A stretch of DNA of 64,000 bases from Cytophagaceae bacterium (GTDB lineage Bacteria > Bacteroidota > Bacteroidia > Flavobacteriales > Flavobacteriaceae), in assembly GCA_002710685.1 (NCBI GenBank), contig PALD01000071.1, positions 186,001 to 250,000 on the forward strand, written 5' to 3'. Of this stretch, positions 26,349 through 35,100 are shown piece after piece. A program made the position numbers and the translations under genes. The notes below the pieces were generated by a model. It was not told where the DNA came from and did not search any database. It worked only from the letters and a program-made list of their open reading frames with translations. How positions within the stretch are numbered: position 1 is the stretch's first letter; each line of letters opens with the position of its first letter.

Positions 26349-26365
26349 TAATAGATTTATATTTG
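26335..26365 (+). promoter_or_regulatory. Bacteroidota-type promoter of the AraC-type regulator
   Basis: A -33 TTG at 26335-26337 and a -7 TATATTTG at 26358-26365 are 20 bp apart, matching the TTG-N19-21-TAnnTTTG consensus. Transcription would start near 26372, a few bases before ATG 26378. The in-frame TTG at 26363 is part of the -7 box and so cannot be the start. Confidence 0.65.
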
Positions 26366-26377
26366 TCAAAAAAAAAG

Positions 26378-27358
26378 ATGAAACATCTTAGCGTCTTAGT
26401 GCCACAAGGGCAAAACAACCTGAGCAGCATTGTGGGTCCTTATAAGATATTTAGTAGGGCAAATGCCATTTTTGAGCAAGCCGGCAAGGACAAGGTCTTT
26501 CAAATAGAGCTGGTGGGTACGGGTGAAAAGGTTGATTTCTATAACGGTCTTTTTACCGTAAATACACAAAAGCACATCTCGCAGGTAAAAAAGACAGATT
26601 TGATTATCATTCCTTCCCTAAACCATAACTATGAAGATGCCATACGCGGTAATGAACCCTTGATTTACTGGTTAAATGAACAGTATAAATCAGGTACAGA
26701 GATTGCCAGTATATGTACAGGTGCCTTTCTCCTGGCATCAACGGGGGTCCTTGACGGCAAGAGCTGCAGTACCCACTGGGCCGCTGCAGAGAATTTTAAA
26801 AAAATGTTTCCCAGGATAGATTTGCAGCAAGACCAGTTGATTACTGATGAAAATGGAATCTATACAAATGGAGGTGCATATTCTTTTTTAAACCTAATGA
26901 TATATCTTGTTGAAAAATTTTATGACCGGGAGACAGCCATCCTCTGCGCAAAGATTTTTCAGATTGATATGGATAGGAACCTACAGTCAGAATTTTCAAT
27001 TTTCAATGGTCACAAAAAGCATGACGATGAGGTAGTACAGGAGGCACAATCTTTTCTTGAAGATAACTTTCAGGATAAAATATCCATTCAATCCCTTTCA
27101 AGAAAACTCAATGTGGGGCGTAGAAATTTTGACCGGAGGTTTAAAAAAGCAACAGATTTTACCCCACTTGAATACCTGCAGCGGGTAAAGGTGGAGATGG
27201 CAAAAAAATACCTTGAAAGTACCCGTAAAAATGTTAATGAGGTCATGTATGACGTGGGTTATAGCGATAGCAAGGCTTTTCGGGACGTATTTAGCAGGAT
27301 AACAGGCCTATCTCCCGTGGACTACAAGGCAAAATATAATAAGGAGCTTTCTATCTAG
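26378..27358 (+). CDS. DJ-1/PfpI-AraC family transcriptional regulator
   Basis: About 326 aa from ATG 26378. The N-terminal 190 residues form a DJ-1/PfpI (class I glutamine amidotransferase-like) domain with the nucleophile-elbow-like ASICTGAFLLASTGVLDG and the STHW segment. A C-terminal AraC-type pair of HTH motifs follows (ISIQSLSRKLNVGRRNFDRR and NVNEVMYDVGYSDSKAF, then FSRITGLSPVDYKAKY). This GATase1-AraC arrangement (FtrA-like) is known for activators. It is divergent from the SRPBCC genes and probably controls them and itself through the half-sites at 26274-26348. The start is chosen because an upstream TTG lies within the promoter -7 box. Confidence 0.92.
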   Translation: MKHLSVLVPQGQNNLSSIVGPYKIFSRANAIFEQAGKDKVFQIELVGTGEKVDFYNGLFTVNTQKHISQVKKTDLIIIPSLNHNYEDAIRGNEPLIYWLNEQYKSGTEIASICTGAFLLASTGVLDGKSCSTHWAAAENFKKMFPRIDLQQDQLITDENGIYTNGGAYSFLNLMIYLVEKFYDRETAILCAKIFQIDMDRNLQSEFSIFNGHKKHDDEVVQEAQSFLEDNFQDKISIQSLSRKLNVGRRNFDRRFKKATDFTPLEYLQRVKVEMAKKYLESTRKNVNEVMYDVGYSDSKAFRDVFSRITGLSPVDYKAKYNKELSI

Positions 27359-27393
27359 CCCTACAAGCGCATTTGCTTTTCAGAAAGATTTTA

Positions 27394-27410
27394 TTTGGGT
27401 TTAACCCAAA
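27394..27410. repeat. Dispersed palindrome, TTTGGGTT/AACCCAAA arms
   Basis: It has the identical 17-bp sequence to 10395-10411, here 36 bp after the AraC-type gene stop, where it could double as a terminator hairpin. There is only a weak A-rich context after it. Confidence 0.7.
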
Positions 27411-27484
27411 AACCCTCGAGGATTATTCTTTTAAAAACGCAACTGGCAGCTATTAAAAAAACTAGGTCATTTGCCACGAAACCA

Positions 27485-27492
27485 TATTTTTG
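27485..27492 (+). promoter_or_regulatory. Candidate -7 element (TATTTTTG) for the methyltransferase gene
   Basis: It matches TAnnTTTG exactly, but no TTG lies 19-21 bp upstream, so support is partial. It overlaps the in-frame TTG at 27490, which argues that translation starts at GTG 27511 instead. Confidence 0.4.
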
Positions 27493-27510
27493 TCTAAAAT
27501 TGATTTTCTG

Positions 27511-28770
27511 GTGAAAATAAGAGTAGTTGAATTGTTTGCGGGCGTAGGTGGATTTAGGATAGGACTTGAGGGGTATCCCAAAAAAAGTACGGGTACTTAT
27601 GTTGTGGTATGGAGCAATCAATGGGAGCCCAGCACAAAGATGCAGCATGCCAATCTGGTTTATAAAAACAGATTTGGTGCTGAAAATCATTGTGGAGAAG
27701 ACATTGCAAGCGTTGCCACAAAGGATATACCAGACCATGATTTATTGGTCGGTGGTTTTCCCTGTCAGGATTATTCCGTGGCGACCACATTAAAACGAAG
27801 TGGCGGCCTTATAGGTAAAAAAGGGGTGCTCTGGTGGCAAATACACCGCATCATAAAGGAAAAAAAAGAAAAAAAACCCAGGTACCTCTTGCTTGAAAAT
27901 GTGGACAGGTTGCTAAAATCACCTTCTAAACAGCGCGGGCGCGATTTTGCAATCATGTTGTCTTCCCTTAGCAAATTAGGCTATGCGGTAGAGTGGAAGG
28001 TCATCAATGCCGCTGAATATGGAATGCCCCAGCGCCGAAAAAGGATTTTTATTGTGGCCTATCATAAATCAACCCCTCTTTACAAAAGACTTGAAGCCAC
28101 TGCTGACAAGAAAAAATGGGTGTTTGAGGATTCCGTTACCGGGAAGGCCTTTTTCAGTAAACAAAAGGATGGTATTGTTAATACGGGTGATTTAAGTGGA
28201 GATTTGGTAAAGATTTCAGAAGCATTCAACACGGGTAGCAAAACATCACCATTTTTAAATTGTGGGGTGATGCTCCAGGGGCATTTCTGGACGTATAACT
28301 ACACCCCTAAATATACCGGGCAAAAAGTGGTGCTGGCGGATATACTCGTTGATGAAGCCCAGGTGCCCAGTGAATTTTACATCCATACGGCTGACCTTGC
28401 ACGGTGGGAGTATCTCAAAGGTGCAAAAAGTGAGGAACGCTACAACGCGGCCAACGATTTTAAATATAAGTACACTGAAGGAGCCATGACTTTTCCTGAT
28501 GATATCAAGAAGCCCTCGCGCACGATTATTACCGGTGAAGGAGGTAGGTCTCCATCAAGGTTCAAGCATGTGGTCAAGACCCCAGGAGGGTTGCGGAGAT
28601 TGACCCCCATTGAGCTAGAGCGATTGAACATGTTTCCTGATGACCATACAAAGCTAGATAAGATAACCGATTCAAAAAGGGCATTCTTTATGGGCAATGC
28701 ACTCGTGGTGGGGGTTGTGGAAAAGTTGGGCAAGGTGCTTGCAAATGAAATAGCATTTAGGGATAAATAA
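27511..28770 (+). CDS. DNA (cytosine-5)-methyltransferase of a type II restriction-modification system
   Basis: About 419 aa from GTG 27511 (MKIRVVELFAGVGG); an in-frame TTG at 27490 overlaps a promoter-like box. C5-methyltransferase motifs appear in order: I (ELFAGVGGFRIGLE), IV (GGFPCQDYS with the catalytic Cys of PCQ), VI (LLLENVDRLL), VIII (QRRKRIFIV) and X (GNALVVGVVEKL). The stretch between VIII and X (roughly 190-340) is the target-recognition region and looks unusual; I cannot predict the site. The enzyme methylates cytosine at C5 to protect against the nuclease encoded convergently, whose gene overlaps this 3' end by 14 bp. Confidence 0.93.
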   Translation: MKIRVVELFAGVGGFRIGLEGYPKKSTGTYVVVWSNQWEPSTKMQHANLVYKNRFGAENHCGEDIASVATKDIPDHDLLVGGFPCQDYSVATTLKRSGGLIGKKGVLWWQIHRIIKEKKEKKPRYLLLENVDRLLKSPSKQRGRDFAIMLSSLSKLGYAVEWKVINAAEYGMPQRRKRIFIVAYHKSTPLYKRLEATADKKKWVFEDSVTGKAFFSKQKDGIVNTGDLSGDLVKISEAFNTGSKTSPFLNCGVMLQGHFWTYNYTPKYTGQKVVLADILVDEAQVPSEFYIHTADLARWEYLKGAKSEERYNAANDFKYKYTEGAMTFPDDIKKPSRTIITGEGGRSPSRFKHVVKTPGGLRRLTPIELERLNMFPDDHTKLDKITDSKRAFFMGNALVVGVVEKLGKVLANEIAFRDK

Positions 28771-29386
28771 CCCTTGCCAGCTTCTTATCAATAAGAAAAT
28801 CCAACTTTAAGACCAGGTTGATGGGCTGTTCTGCTTTGTTTTCTTTAGAATAATACATATACCCTTCCGTGCGGGGGTCTAGTTGTGGTATTACAATCTT
28901 TCCATGCCCGGTATTGTTCCTGATACTTTTTTCCATGGCATTGATTTTTTCTCTTCCCAGCCCCACAGATTGTAAAAAATGCCATAGACGTTTGCGGTAA
29001 ACACCGGTAATTTGAGCACTTTTTATACCCTTGTTAAGGTTGTCTCCGTTGACGTGAATACCGGTGATGAGAAAATAGATCTGGGTGAGTTTATTCTTAT
29101 CAAAGAGCCACCCTGTGCGCCAGGAAGCATTTTTTAAATAAGAGATCTCAAAGGCAAAGGTGGGTAGGGAGCGGTTTAAATAATCCAACTGTGCTTTTTC
29201 ATCCACATAAAACCTTGAACTGCGGCCCTTGAGCACCAAGTCCACTCCCTTGTTCTGTAAATCAAGGTCTGTTATTCTCTCAAGCTCATATTTTGTGTTA
29301 TGCCAGTGCCGTGCATATATATCGTCCAGGTATGAAGCGAGGATTTTCTCATTTAAAAGATCTGTATGAAAATTAGAATCGTTCAT
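28757..29386 (-). CDS. Probable type II restriction endonuclease, PD-(D/E)XK-like
   Basis: About 209 aa from ATG 29386. A plausible catalytic site is D49 in KGVDLVLKG followed by D62-E-K64 in FYVDEKAQ, the PD-(D/E)XK spacing. The rest, including NASWRTGWLFDKNKLTQIYF, is not a family I can name. Position is the main support: it converges on a cytosine-5 methyltransferase with a 14-bp overlap of coding ends, as in compact type II systems. No C-protein gene is visible. The endonuclease call is therefore part motif, part context. Confidence 0.75.
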   Translation of the reverse strand: MNDSNFHTDLLNEKILASYLDDIYARHWHNTKYELERITDLDLQNKGVDLVLKGRSSRFYVDEKAQLDYLNRSLPTFAFEISYLKNASWRTGWLFDKNKLTQIYFLITGIHVNGDNLNKGIKSAQITGVYRKRLWHFLQSVGLGREKINAMEKSIRNNTGHGKIVIPQLDPRTEGYMYYSKENKAEQPINLVLKLDFLIDKKLARVIYP

Positions 29387-29501
29387 CAAGAAATTTTCAA
29401 CTTAAAAACAGAATGCTGCTATATCGGCCAGGTCTTAAATTTAAAATAAAAATATTTAAGCGTCTTACGGTGAGGATTTTAAAGGATGTCTGGGTATGTT
29501 A

Positions 29502-29517
29502 TTTCGCTTTAGCGAAA
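29502..29517. repeat. Dispersed palindrome, TTTCGCT-TT-AGCGAAA
   Basis: 7-bp arms with a 2-bp centre, in the gap upstream of the restriction endonuclease gene. It belongs to the TTTCGC subgroup of the dispersed family. Confidence 0.7.
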
Positions 29518-29657
29518 AATTTAAAAATAATTTTTTAAAACAGTCGTGATAAGGCGATACTTGGCATAAATTATTGAGGCTGTTTTTATGGGCCTAATTT
29601 GCAACAGCAAAGAAATAATCTTTTTCTCTTACTGTATTGTTAAATCTGGTTTTTTAA

Positions 29658-29675
29658 ATTGAATGATTGTTCAAT
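29658..29675. promoter_or_regulatory. TetR-type operator 1 (ATTGAATGATTGTTCAAT)
   Basis: An 18-bp inverted repeat with 6-bp arms ATTGAA/TTCAAT. It equals the reverse complement of the site at 30785-30802 except at one central base. It lies upstream of the small membrane protein gene (29877), which overlaps tetR at the 3' end, so it may control that gene or mark a looping partner. Confidence 0.7.
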
Positions 29676-29750
29676 TTAAATTTTATTCAAATTTACGTTA
29701 ACAAATCATTAAGAAACATACTCCCGTTCTGGTTCCTGTTCAGGAAAAGT

Positions 29751-29777
29751 TTTTATTTGGCTTAAAGCCAAATAAAA
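29751..29777. repeat. Dispersed 27-bp palindrome with TTTGGCTT/AAGCCAAA core
   Basis: Perfect 13-bp arms around a single A (29764). The core TTTGGCTTAAAGCCAAA is shared with 37712-37730 and 50415-50441. It is intergenic, 100 bp before the small membrane protein gene. Confidence 0.8.
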
Positions 29778-29876
29778 TCCTTGCTTGCCCCAATTATTAA
29801 GCAGACCCGATTCCATACTCTGAAAAGATGGGCAATTTGATTTTTCAGGCTAACTTTAACCAATAAAAGATATAAG

Positions 29877-30137
29877 ATGGATGTTTATAGTATAGTAGGG
29901 TGGGCGGGTGCCATCATTTTTATAGTGGCGTATTTGTTGTTGAGCATGGAAAAGCTCTCTGCTGAAAGGCCATTATATCATTTTCTTAATGCGGCAGGTG
30001 CTATATGTTTGGTTATTAATGCTATAAAGTTTGATGATTTTCCCAATATACTTGTTAATGGTGTGTGGGCCATAATTGCATTTTATGCCGTTTTCAGGAT
30101 TTATGGATATGTGGTCAAGAAAAATCGAGAAGCTTGA
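29877..30137 (+). CDS. Small three-helix membrane protein, CBU_0592-like
   Basis: The 86-aa protein has three hydrophobic segments (about 5-23, 33-48, 55-76): IVGWAGAIIFIVAYLLLS, FLNAAGAICLVINAI and WAIIAFYAVFRIYGY. The pattern matches small CBU_0592-type membrane proteins of unknown function. The last 23 bp overlap the 3' end of the convergent tetR gene. A TetR operator lies about 200 bp upstream. Confidence 0.8.
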   Translation: MDVYSIVGWAGAIIFIVAYLLLSMEKLSAERPLYHFLNAAGAICLVINAIKFDDFPNILVNGVWAIIAFYAVFRIYGYVVKKNREA

Positions 30138-30714
30138 TTGCATAGTTTATATATAGGTTTTCCTGCCTGCGGTAGGCGGGGTTGTTTTCGTCAAATAGTC
30201 CTAGATAGTAATAGGCGCCATCTATAAGTGCAAAGATTATTTCGGTGAGTTCATCAATGTTGTCGTTCTTGATTACGTTGAGCTCTCTGGCCTTGGCCAG
30301 TTTCTCATTAAGCACCAGGTGCAATTCCTCAAGATAGCTTTTGAATTCCTGTTTAAACTCTGGTATACGGTAGATCAATGCGTAGCAGCTGTAAAAAACA
30401 CCATCGTCAAAATATTGGTTCCATTTTCTTGAAAATAGGCTTGTTATAAATTCCTCTAGACTTTTTCTTGTATCCATTTCTGGATATTCTGGTGCGTTTA
30501 TGATTTTTAGATGCTGCTCCAGGATAAATTTGTTGAGGCCTATCAAGAGTTCATCCTTGGTCTTGAAATAGTGCATGACAAGTCCCTGGCTTATATTCAT
30601 TTTATTGGCAACCTTGGCGATTGAGGTGTTTTCAAGACCTATTTCCCTGGCGGTATCATAAAAGGCGTTGATTACCTCCTTTCTTCGTTGTGTGGCTATG
30701 CTCTTGCGTCCCAT
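30115..30714 (-). CDS. TetR-family transcriptional repressor
   Basis: This 199-aa protein has the N-terminal TetR HTH (about 10-55): VINAFYDTAREIGLENTSIA, then KVANKMNISQGLVMHYFKTKDELL. The C-terminal ligand-binding part (about 70-199) is helical and lineage-specific. It is divergent from the phosphodiesterase-SusC-SusD operon. The shared 147-bp region carries operator 2 (30785-30802) over the -33 box of the operon promoter, so repression of the operon is likely, and of itself possible. The natural inducer is unknown. Confidence 0.93.
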   Translation of the reverse strand: MGRKSIATQRRKEVINAFYDTAREIGLENTSIAKVANKMNISQGLVMHYFKTKDELLIGLNKFILEQHLKIINAPEYPEMDTRKSLEEFITSLFSRKWNQYFDDGVFYSCYALIYRIPEFKQEFKSYLEELHLVLNEKLAKARELNVIKNDNIDELTEIIFALIDGAYYYLGLFDENNPAYRRQENLYINYAIKLLDFS

Positions 30715-30784
30715 TTTTTAGAGATTAGAATTCAAATTTAAATTAAAATTAACATAGGGGAAATCATTTGATAAAATTATTTTA

Positions 30785-30802
30785 ATTGAACATTCATTCA
30801 AT
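30785..30802. promoter_or_regulatory. TetR-type operator 2 (ATTGAACATTCATTCAAT)
   Basis: An 18-bp inverted repeat that overlaps the TTG of the promoter at 30786-30815. Its reverse complement matches operator 1 (29658-29675) at 17 of 18 bases. Binding there would block RNA polymerase at the SusC operon promoter. Confidence 0.75.
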
Positions 30803-30815
30803 ATAAATATTTTTG
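30786..30815 (+). promoter_or_regulatory. Bacteroidota-type promoter of the phosphodiesterase-SusC-SusD operon
   Basis: TTG at 30786-30788, a 19-bp spacer and TATTTTTG at 30808-30815. Transcription would start near 30822, 40 bp before the ATG at 30862. The -33 box lies inside operator 2. Confidence 0.75.
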
Positions 30816-30861
30816 CTATATATTTATCATTGTTAAAATTAGTTAAGCAAAGTACAAAAGA

Positions 30862-32118
30862 ATGAAAACGAAATTGATTTTATTTTTATTTGCCGCTATA
30901 TCCCTTTCGCTACAAGCGCAAAAAACCACCCAGAATAAGAAGGTCGTATTTATCATTGTTGATGGTATTGCCCATGATATGCTGGCTAAGGCACAAACGC
31001 CCAATCTTGATAAAATTGCCGCTAAGGGGGGCATTGCCCATAGCCAAGTGGGAGGAGAAAAAGATGGATATTCTCAGACGCCCACCATCTCTGCCGTGGG
31101 GTACAATAGCCTGTTGACCGGTACATGGGTCAATAAACATAACGTGTACGGCAACTCCATAAAGCAGCCTAATTATAATTATCCCACGATTTTTAGGCTT
31201 TTTGAGAACACCTACCCTGATGGTGAAACCGCTATTTTTTCAACTTGGGAAGACAATAGGACCAAACTTTTGGGAGATGGGCTAGTGGGTACAAATTTCT
31301 TGAAGACAACATATTCATATGACGGTTTTGAGAAGGATACGGTAGCTTTTCCGCACGATGATGAGAGGCAATACATAAAGCATATAGATGATAAGGTTGC
31401 CCGTGAAGCTGCCCGGTATATATATAAAAATGGTCCAGATCTAAGCTGGGTGTACCTTGAATTTTCTGATGATATGGGGCATAAGTATGGTGATGGCAAG
31501 CAGCTTTATGACGCAATAAGCTTTGAAGATGGACTGGTAGGGCTCATATATGATGCAGTTGACGCGCGTGAAAAACAACACGGTGAAGATTGGCTCTTTG
31601 TAGTCACTACAGATCATGGTAGGAGCGAGGAAACCGGTAAAGGACATGGTGGACAATCTGACCGGGAGCGGAGTACCTGGATAGTAATGAACAAAGAGGG
31701 CAACTCCTATTTTAAGAACGACACGACTGCCGTGGTGGATATCGCCCCCACCATTGCAGGTTTTCTTGACATAAAAACGCCCCATCATGTCAGGCAAGAA
31801 TGGGATGGGGTGCCATTAATCGAGGATGTTGCCTTTACAAAATTACATGCATCGCATGAAGGAGATACATTAACGGTCTCCTGGAAGGTGGGCGATGCCG
31901 CGCCCAAAAAGGGAGAGCTCTACCTCGCGGCAAGCAACAATGCCGGGTATGGAGGCGAAGATAAATACACACTCCTGGGCAAAGTTGACTTAAAAAAGGA
32001 GGGTGCAACCTTTACGGTCAACGCATCCAGCCCCATCTTAAAAATCCTGTTGAAAACGCAAAATCAATATCTAAATACCTGGGTTGTAGAATCAAATAAC
32101 AATAAACCCAGCAAATAA
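30862..32118 (+). CDS. Secreted alkaline phosphatase / type I phosphodiesterase family enzyme
   Basis: The 418-aa protein has signal peptide FLFAAISLSLQAQ. Metal-site landmarks of the alkaline-phosphatase superfamily are VVFIIVDGI (first Asp), a Thr-rich YSQTPTISAVGYNSLLTG holding the likely nucleophile Thr, DDMGHKYG and TTDHGRSEETGKGHGG. Members hydrolyse phosphomono- or diesters such as nucleotides or glycerophosphodiesters; the substrate is not fixed here. The C-terminal 100 residues form an extra beta domain (LTVSWKVGDAAPKKGELYLAAS). It is the first gene of the TetR-controlled SusC/SusD operon, so it probably trims a phosphorylated nutrient for uptake. Confidence 0.88.
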   Translation: MKTKLILFLFAAISLSLQAQKTTQNKKVVFIIVDGIAHDMLAKAQTPNLDKIAAKGGIAHSQVGGEKDGYSQTPTISAVGYNSLLTGTWVNKHNVYGNSIKQPNYNYPTIFRLFENTYPDGETAIFSTWEDNRTKLLGDGLVGTNFLKTTYSYDGFEKDTVAFPHDDERQYIKHIDDKVAREAARYIYKNGPDLSWVYLEFSDDMGHKYGDGKQLYDAISFEDGLVGLIYDAVDAREKQHGEDWLFVVTTDHGRSEETGKGHGGQSDRERSTWIVMNKEGNSYFKNDTTAVVDIAPTIAGFLDIKTPHHVRQEWDGVPLIEDVAFTKLHASHEGDTLTVSWKVGDAAPKKGELYLAASNNAGYGGEDKYTLLGKVDLKKEGATFTVNASSPILKILLKTQNQYLNTWVVESNNNKPSK

Positions 32119-32136
32119 TTCAATCAAATCAACAAC

Positions 32137-35100
32137 ATGAAAAACATTAAACAACTAACCTTGTACCACTTTAGGTGCTTTTTGCTGGGGGTTTTTACCA
32201 TGCTCATCCTGCCCTTTTTAATGGGAGGTGGTTTGGCTTTCGCCAAAAAAGGCCCGGTCAATACGATGCCGGTTCAAAGCAGTGTTTCTGGTATGGTCAA
32301 GGACGCGGCAAGCCAGCAACCACTTTTAGGGGTTTCAATACTGGTCAAGGGAAGCAACCGCGGAACAACAACTGATTTTGATGGTAATTTCACATTGGAC
32401 AATGTATCCCCCACGGATGTGCTTGTAGTCTCTTTCATGGGTTTTGAAACCATTGAAATTGCTGTGGAGGAGAAGACGACTTTTGAGGTTTTCATGACCG
32501 AAAGCGCAAATGCACTCGATGAAGTCGTCGTGACGGCCCTGGGTATCGAGAAAGAAAAAAAGGCGGTGGGTTATGCTGTTCAGGAAGTTGAGGGAGACAA
32601 GCTCACAAAAGCCAGGGAGCCTAACATCACAAGTTCATTGACCGGCCGTGTTGCGGGCCTGGAAGTGCGCAACAACAATGAGTTTTTCAGGAGCTCCGGT
32701 ATTTCACTGCGGGGCAGGACACCGTTGCTGGTCATAGACGGCATCCCGTCAGAAGGCACAACAGACTATTACAAGCTCAATGCAGACGATATTGATGAGA
32801 TATCAGTACTTAAAGGGGCAACCGCAGCTGCCCTGTATGGTTCACTGGGAAAAAACGGGGCAATCCTCATAACCACAAAACGAGGCAAAGCCGGTAAGAT
32901 AGAGATAGAGATAAACAACAGTACCATGTTTCAGGCAGGTTTTGTCAGGATACCTAAAGTACAGAGTACCTATGGTAACGGTGATAATGGTATTTATGAA
33001 TATGTAGATGGTTCCGGTAAGGGTTCAGAAGGGGGTGGATGGATATGGGGGCCTAAGCTGAACCAGCCAGACCCGTCAACCCCCAGCGGATTTTATGAAA
33101 CGGTACAGTTTGATAGCCCCATTGATCCAGAAACAGGACAAAGGATCCCCACGCCATTTATATCCAGGGGAAGGGACAATGTTGAAAACTTTTTTGGGAC
33201 GGGGATGATAGTCTCAAACAACATTGCGGCAACTGGCGGCAATGAAAAGGGTAACTACCGTGTTTCTGCATCACATATCTATCAAAAGGGTATCGTGCCC
33301 AATACCCAGTTGAACAACGCGACCTTTGCAGTGTCCGGCGGATATGACATCACCAAAAAACTTCGCGTGGATGGCTCACTTTCTTACAATAAACAATACA
33401 CAAGAAATTATCCTTCCCTGGGCTATGGCCCCACAAACTATCTGTACAACCTTGTCCTATGGACGGGGACAGATATCGATGTCAGGGACTTGAGAAACTA
33501 CTGGGTAGAAGACCAGGAAGGAATTCAGCAAAGGCATTACAACCTTTCTTATTACAACAATCCCTATTTTATTGCTTATGAAGATTTGAGGGGCTATTAT
33601 GCTGATAATGCCTATGGCCAGCTTAGACTGGATTATGAGGTGGTGGATGACCTCAAGCTTACGTTGCGTTCTGGCTTTAACATGGCAAATACCAATGATG
33701 ACCATAAAACCCCAAAAAGCTTCATAGGCTATGGCAGTGTCTCCCGGGGCAACTATTCCCTGAGCAGCAATAATGTTTTTAATATCAATACAGATTTTCT
33801 GGCCTCATATGCTAAGGAGATCAATGAAGATTTTAGCTTCAACGTGTTGGCGGGAGCATCAAACAGATATGAGTCCAGCCGTTACCTATACTCAAGTACA
33901 GATGGATTGATAATCCCCGGGTTTTATAACCTGGATAACTCACAAAACCCGGTGACAAGCTCTAACGACTGGGGAGAAAATCAAACCAATAGTGTTTTTG
34001 CAAACCTTGACCTTGAGGTGTTGAACTCAATTTATCTTACCGTTACCGGAAGAAATGACTGGGTAAGTACACTCCCTGTCCAAAACAATTCCTTCTTCTA
34101 CCCATCAGTTTCTGGATCAGTGGTGGTTTCAGATTTGCTGGACTGGAGTACGGATTTACCCTATGTAAAATTGAGAAGCTCGTGGGCAAAAGTAGGTAGC
34201 GGTAGTTATGGAGGGCGTTACTCTCACCTGCAGACCTATGATACTGGGCTTACCTGGAACAATACTCCTTCACTTAACTTTCCGGGCACCATAATAAACC
34301 CTGACCTCAAACCAGAATTTTCAAATTCAACTGAATATGGCGTGGACCTTCGGTTTTTTAAAAACCGGCTGGGCCTGGATGTTACCTACTATAGGATCCT
34401 TGATTATGACCAGATTCAGCAGCTTCCCATTTCCGAGGCATCGGGATACACGTCCCGTTTTGTAAATGGCGATTCATACCTGCAAAAGGGTGTTGAGGTC
34501 GTAGTCAATGCAACCCCCATAAAAACTGATGATTTTAGGTGGGATGTGGTGACAAACTGGAGCCAGAGAAGGTCTTATTTTGAAGAATTTTATGGTGGTG
34601 AAAACCAGCGCGGGCGTTACAAGGTGGGGGATAGGACTGACGTGATCTATTACTCCCCATATCAACACACTCCAGAAGGTAGGTTGATCCTGGGCAACAA
34701 CAATGGCATGCCACTTTCTAACCCCTATTCAGATTATAGGGGTCATGATGGTTCAGACTGGGTCTTTGGCCTGCAGAACACCTTTAGCTATAAAAATTTC
34801 GGGTTGTCTTTCTCACTTGATGGCAGGCTGGGAGGCCTCATGTACTCAAGCACCATAGAGAAAATGTGGTGGGGCGGTACCCATCCAGGAACTGTCAACC
34901 AGTTTAGGGATGATGCAAATGCGGGGCGCTCAACCTATGTTGTGCCGGGTGTTGTCGTTGTTTCTGGAGAGGCTACTTATGATGAGTATGGCAAGGTGCT
35001 AAGTGATGATAGGGTATATGCGCCTAACACGACCCCGGTGAATTACATATCATTTATGAAGAGTACTAACAATGCCTTGTATGACCACTACTATGATGAG

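Larger units (their letters stand above)
29387..29876. other. 490-bp AT-rich intergenic region with an operator and two palindromes
   Basis: No coding frame is supported here. The region holds a palindrome at 29502-29517, a TetR-type operator at 29658-29675 and a 27-bp palindrome at 29751-29777. A -7-like box reading leftwards (TAAATTTG, 29695-29688) is present but lacks a properly spaced TTG. It separates the restriction endonuclease gene from the small membrane protein gene. Confidence 0.6.

Noticed and set aside
27511..29386. Restriction-modification genes as part of a mobile island
   Set aside because: No transposase, integrase, flanking repeats or clear base-composition break was visible around them.
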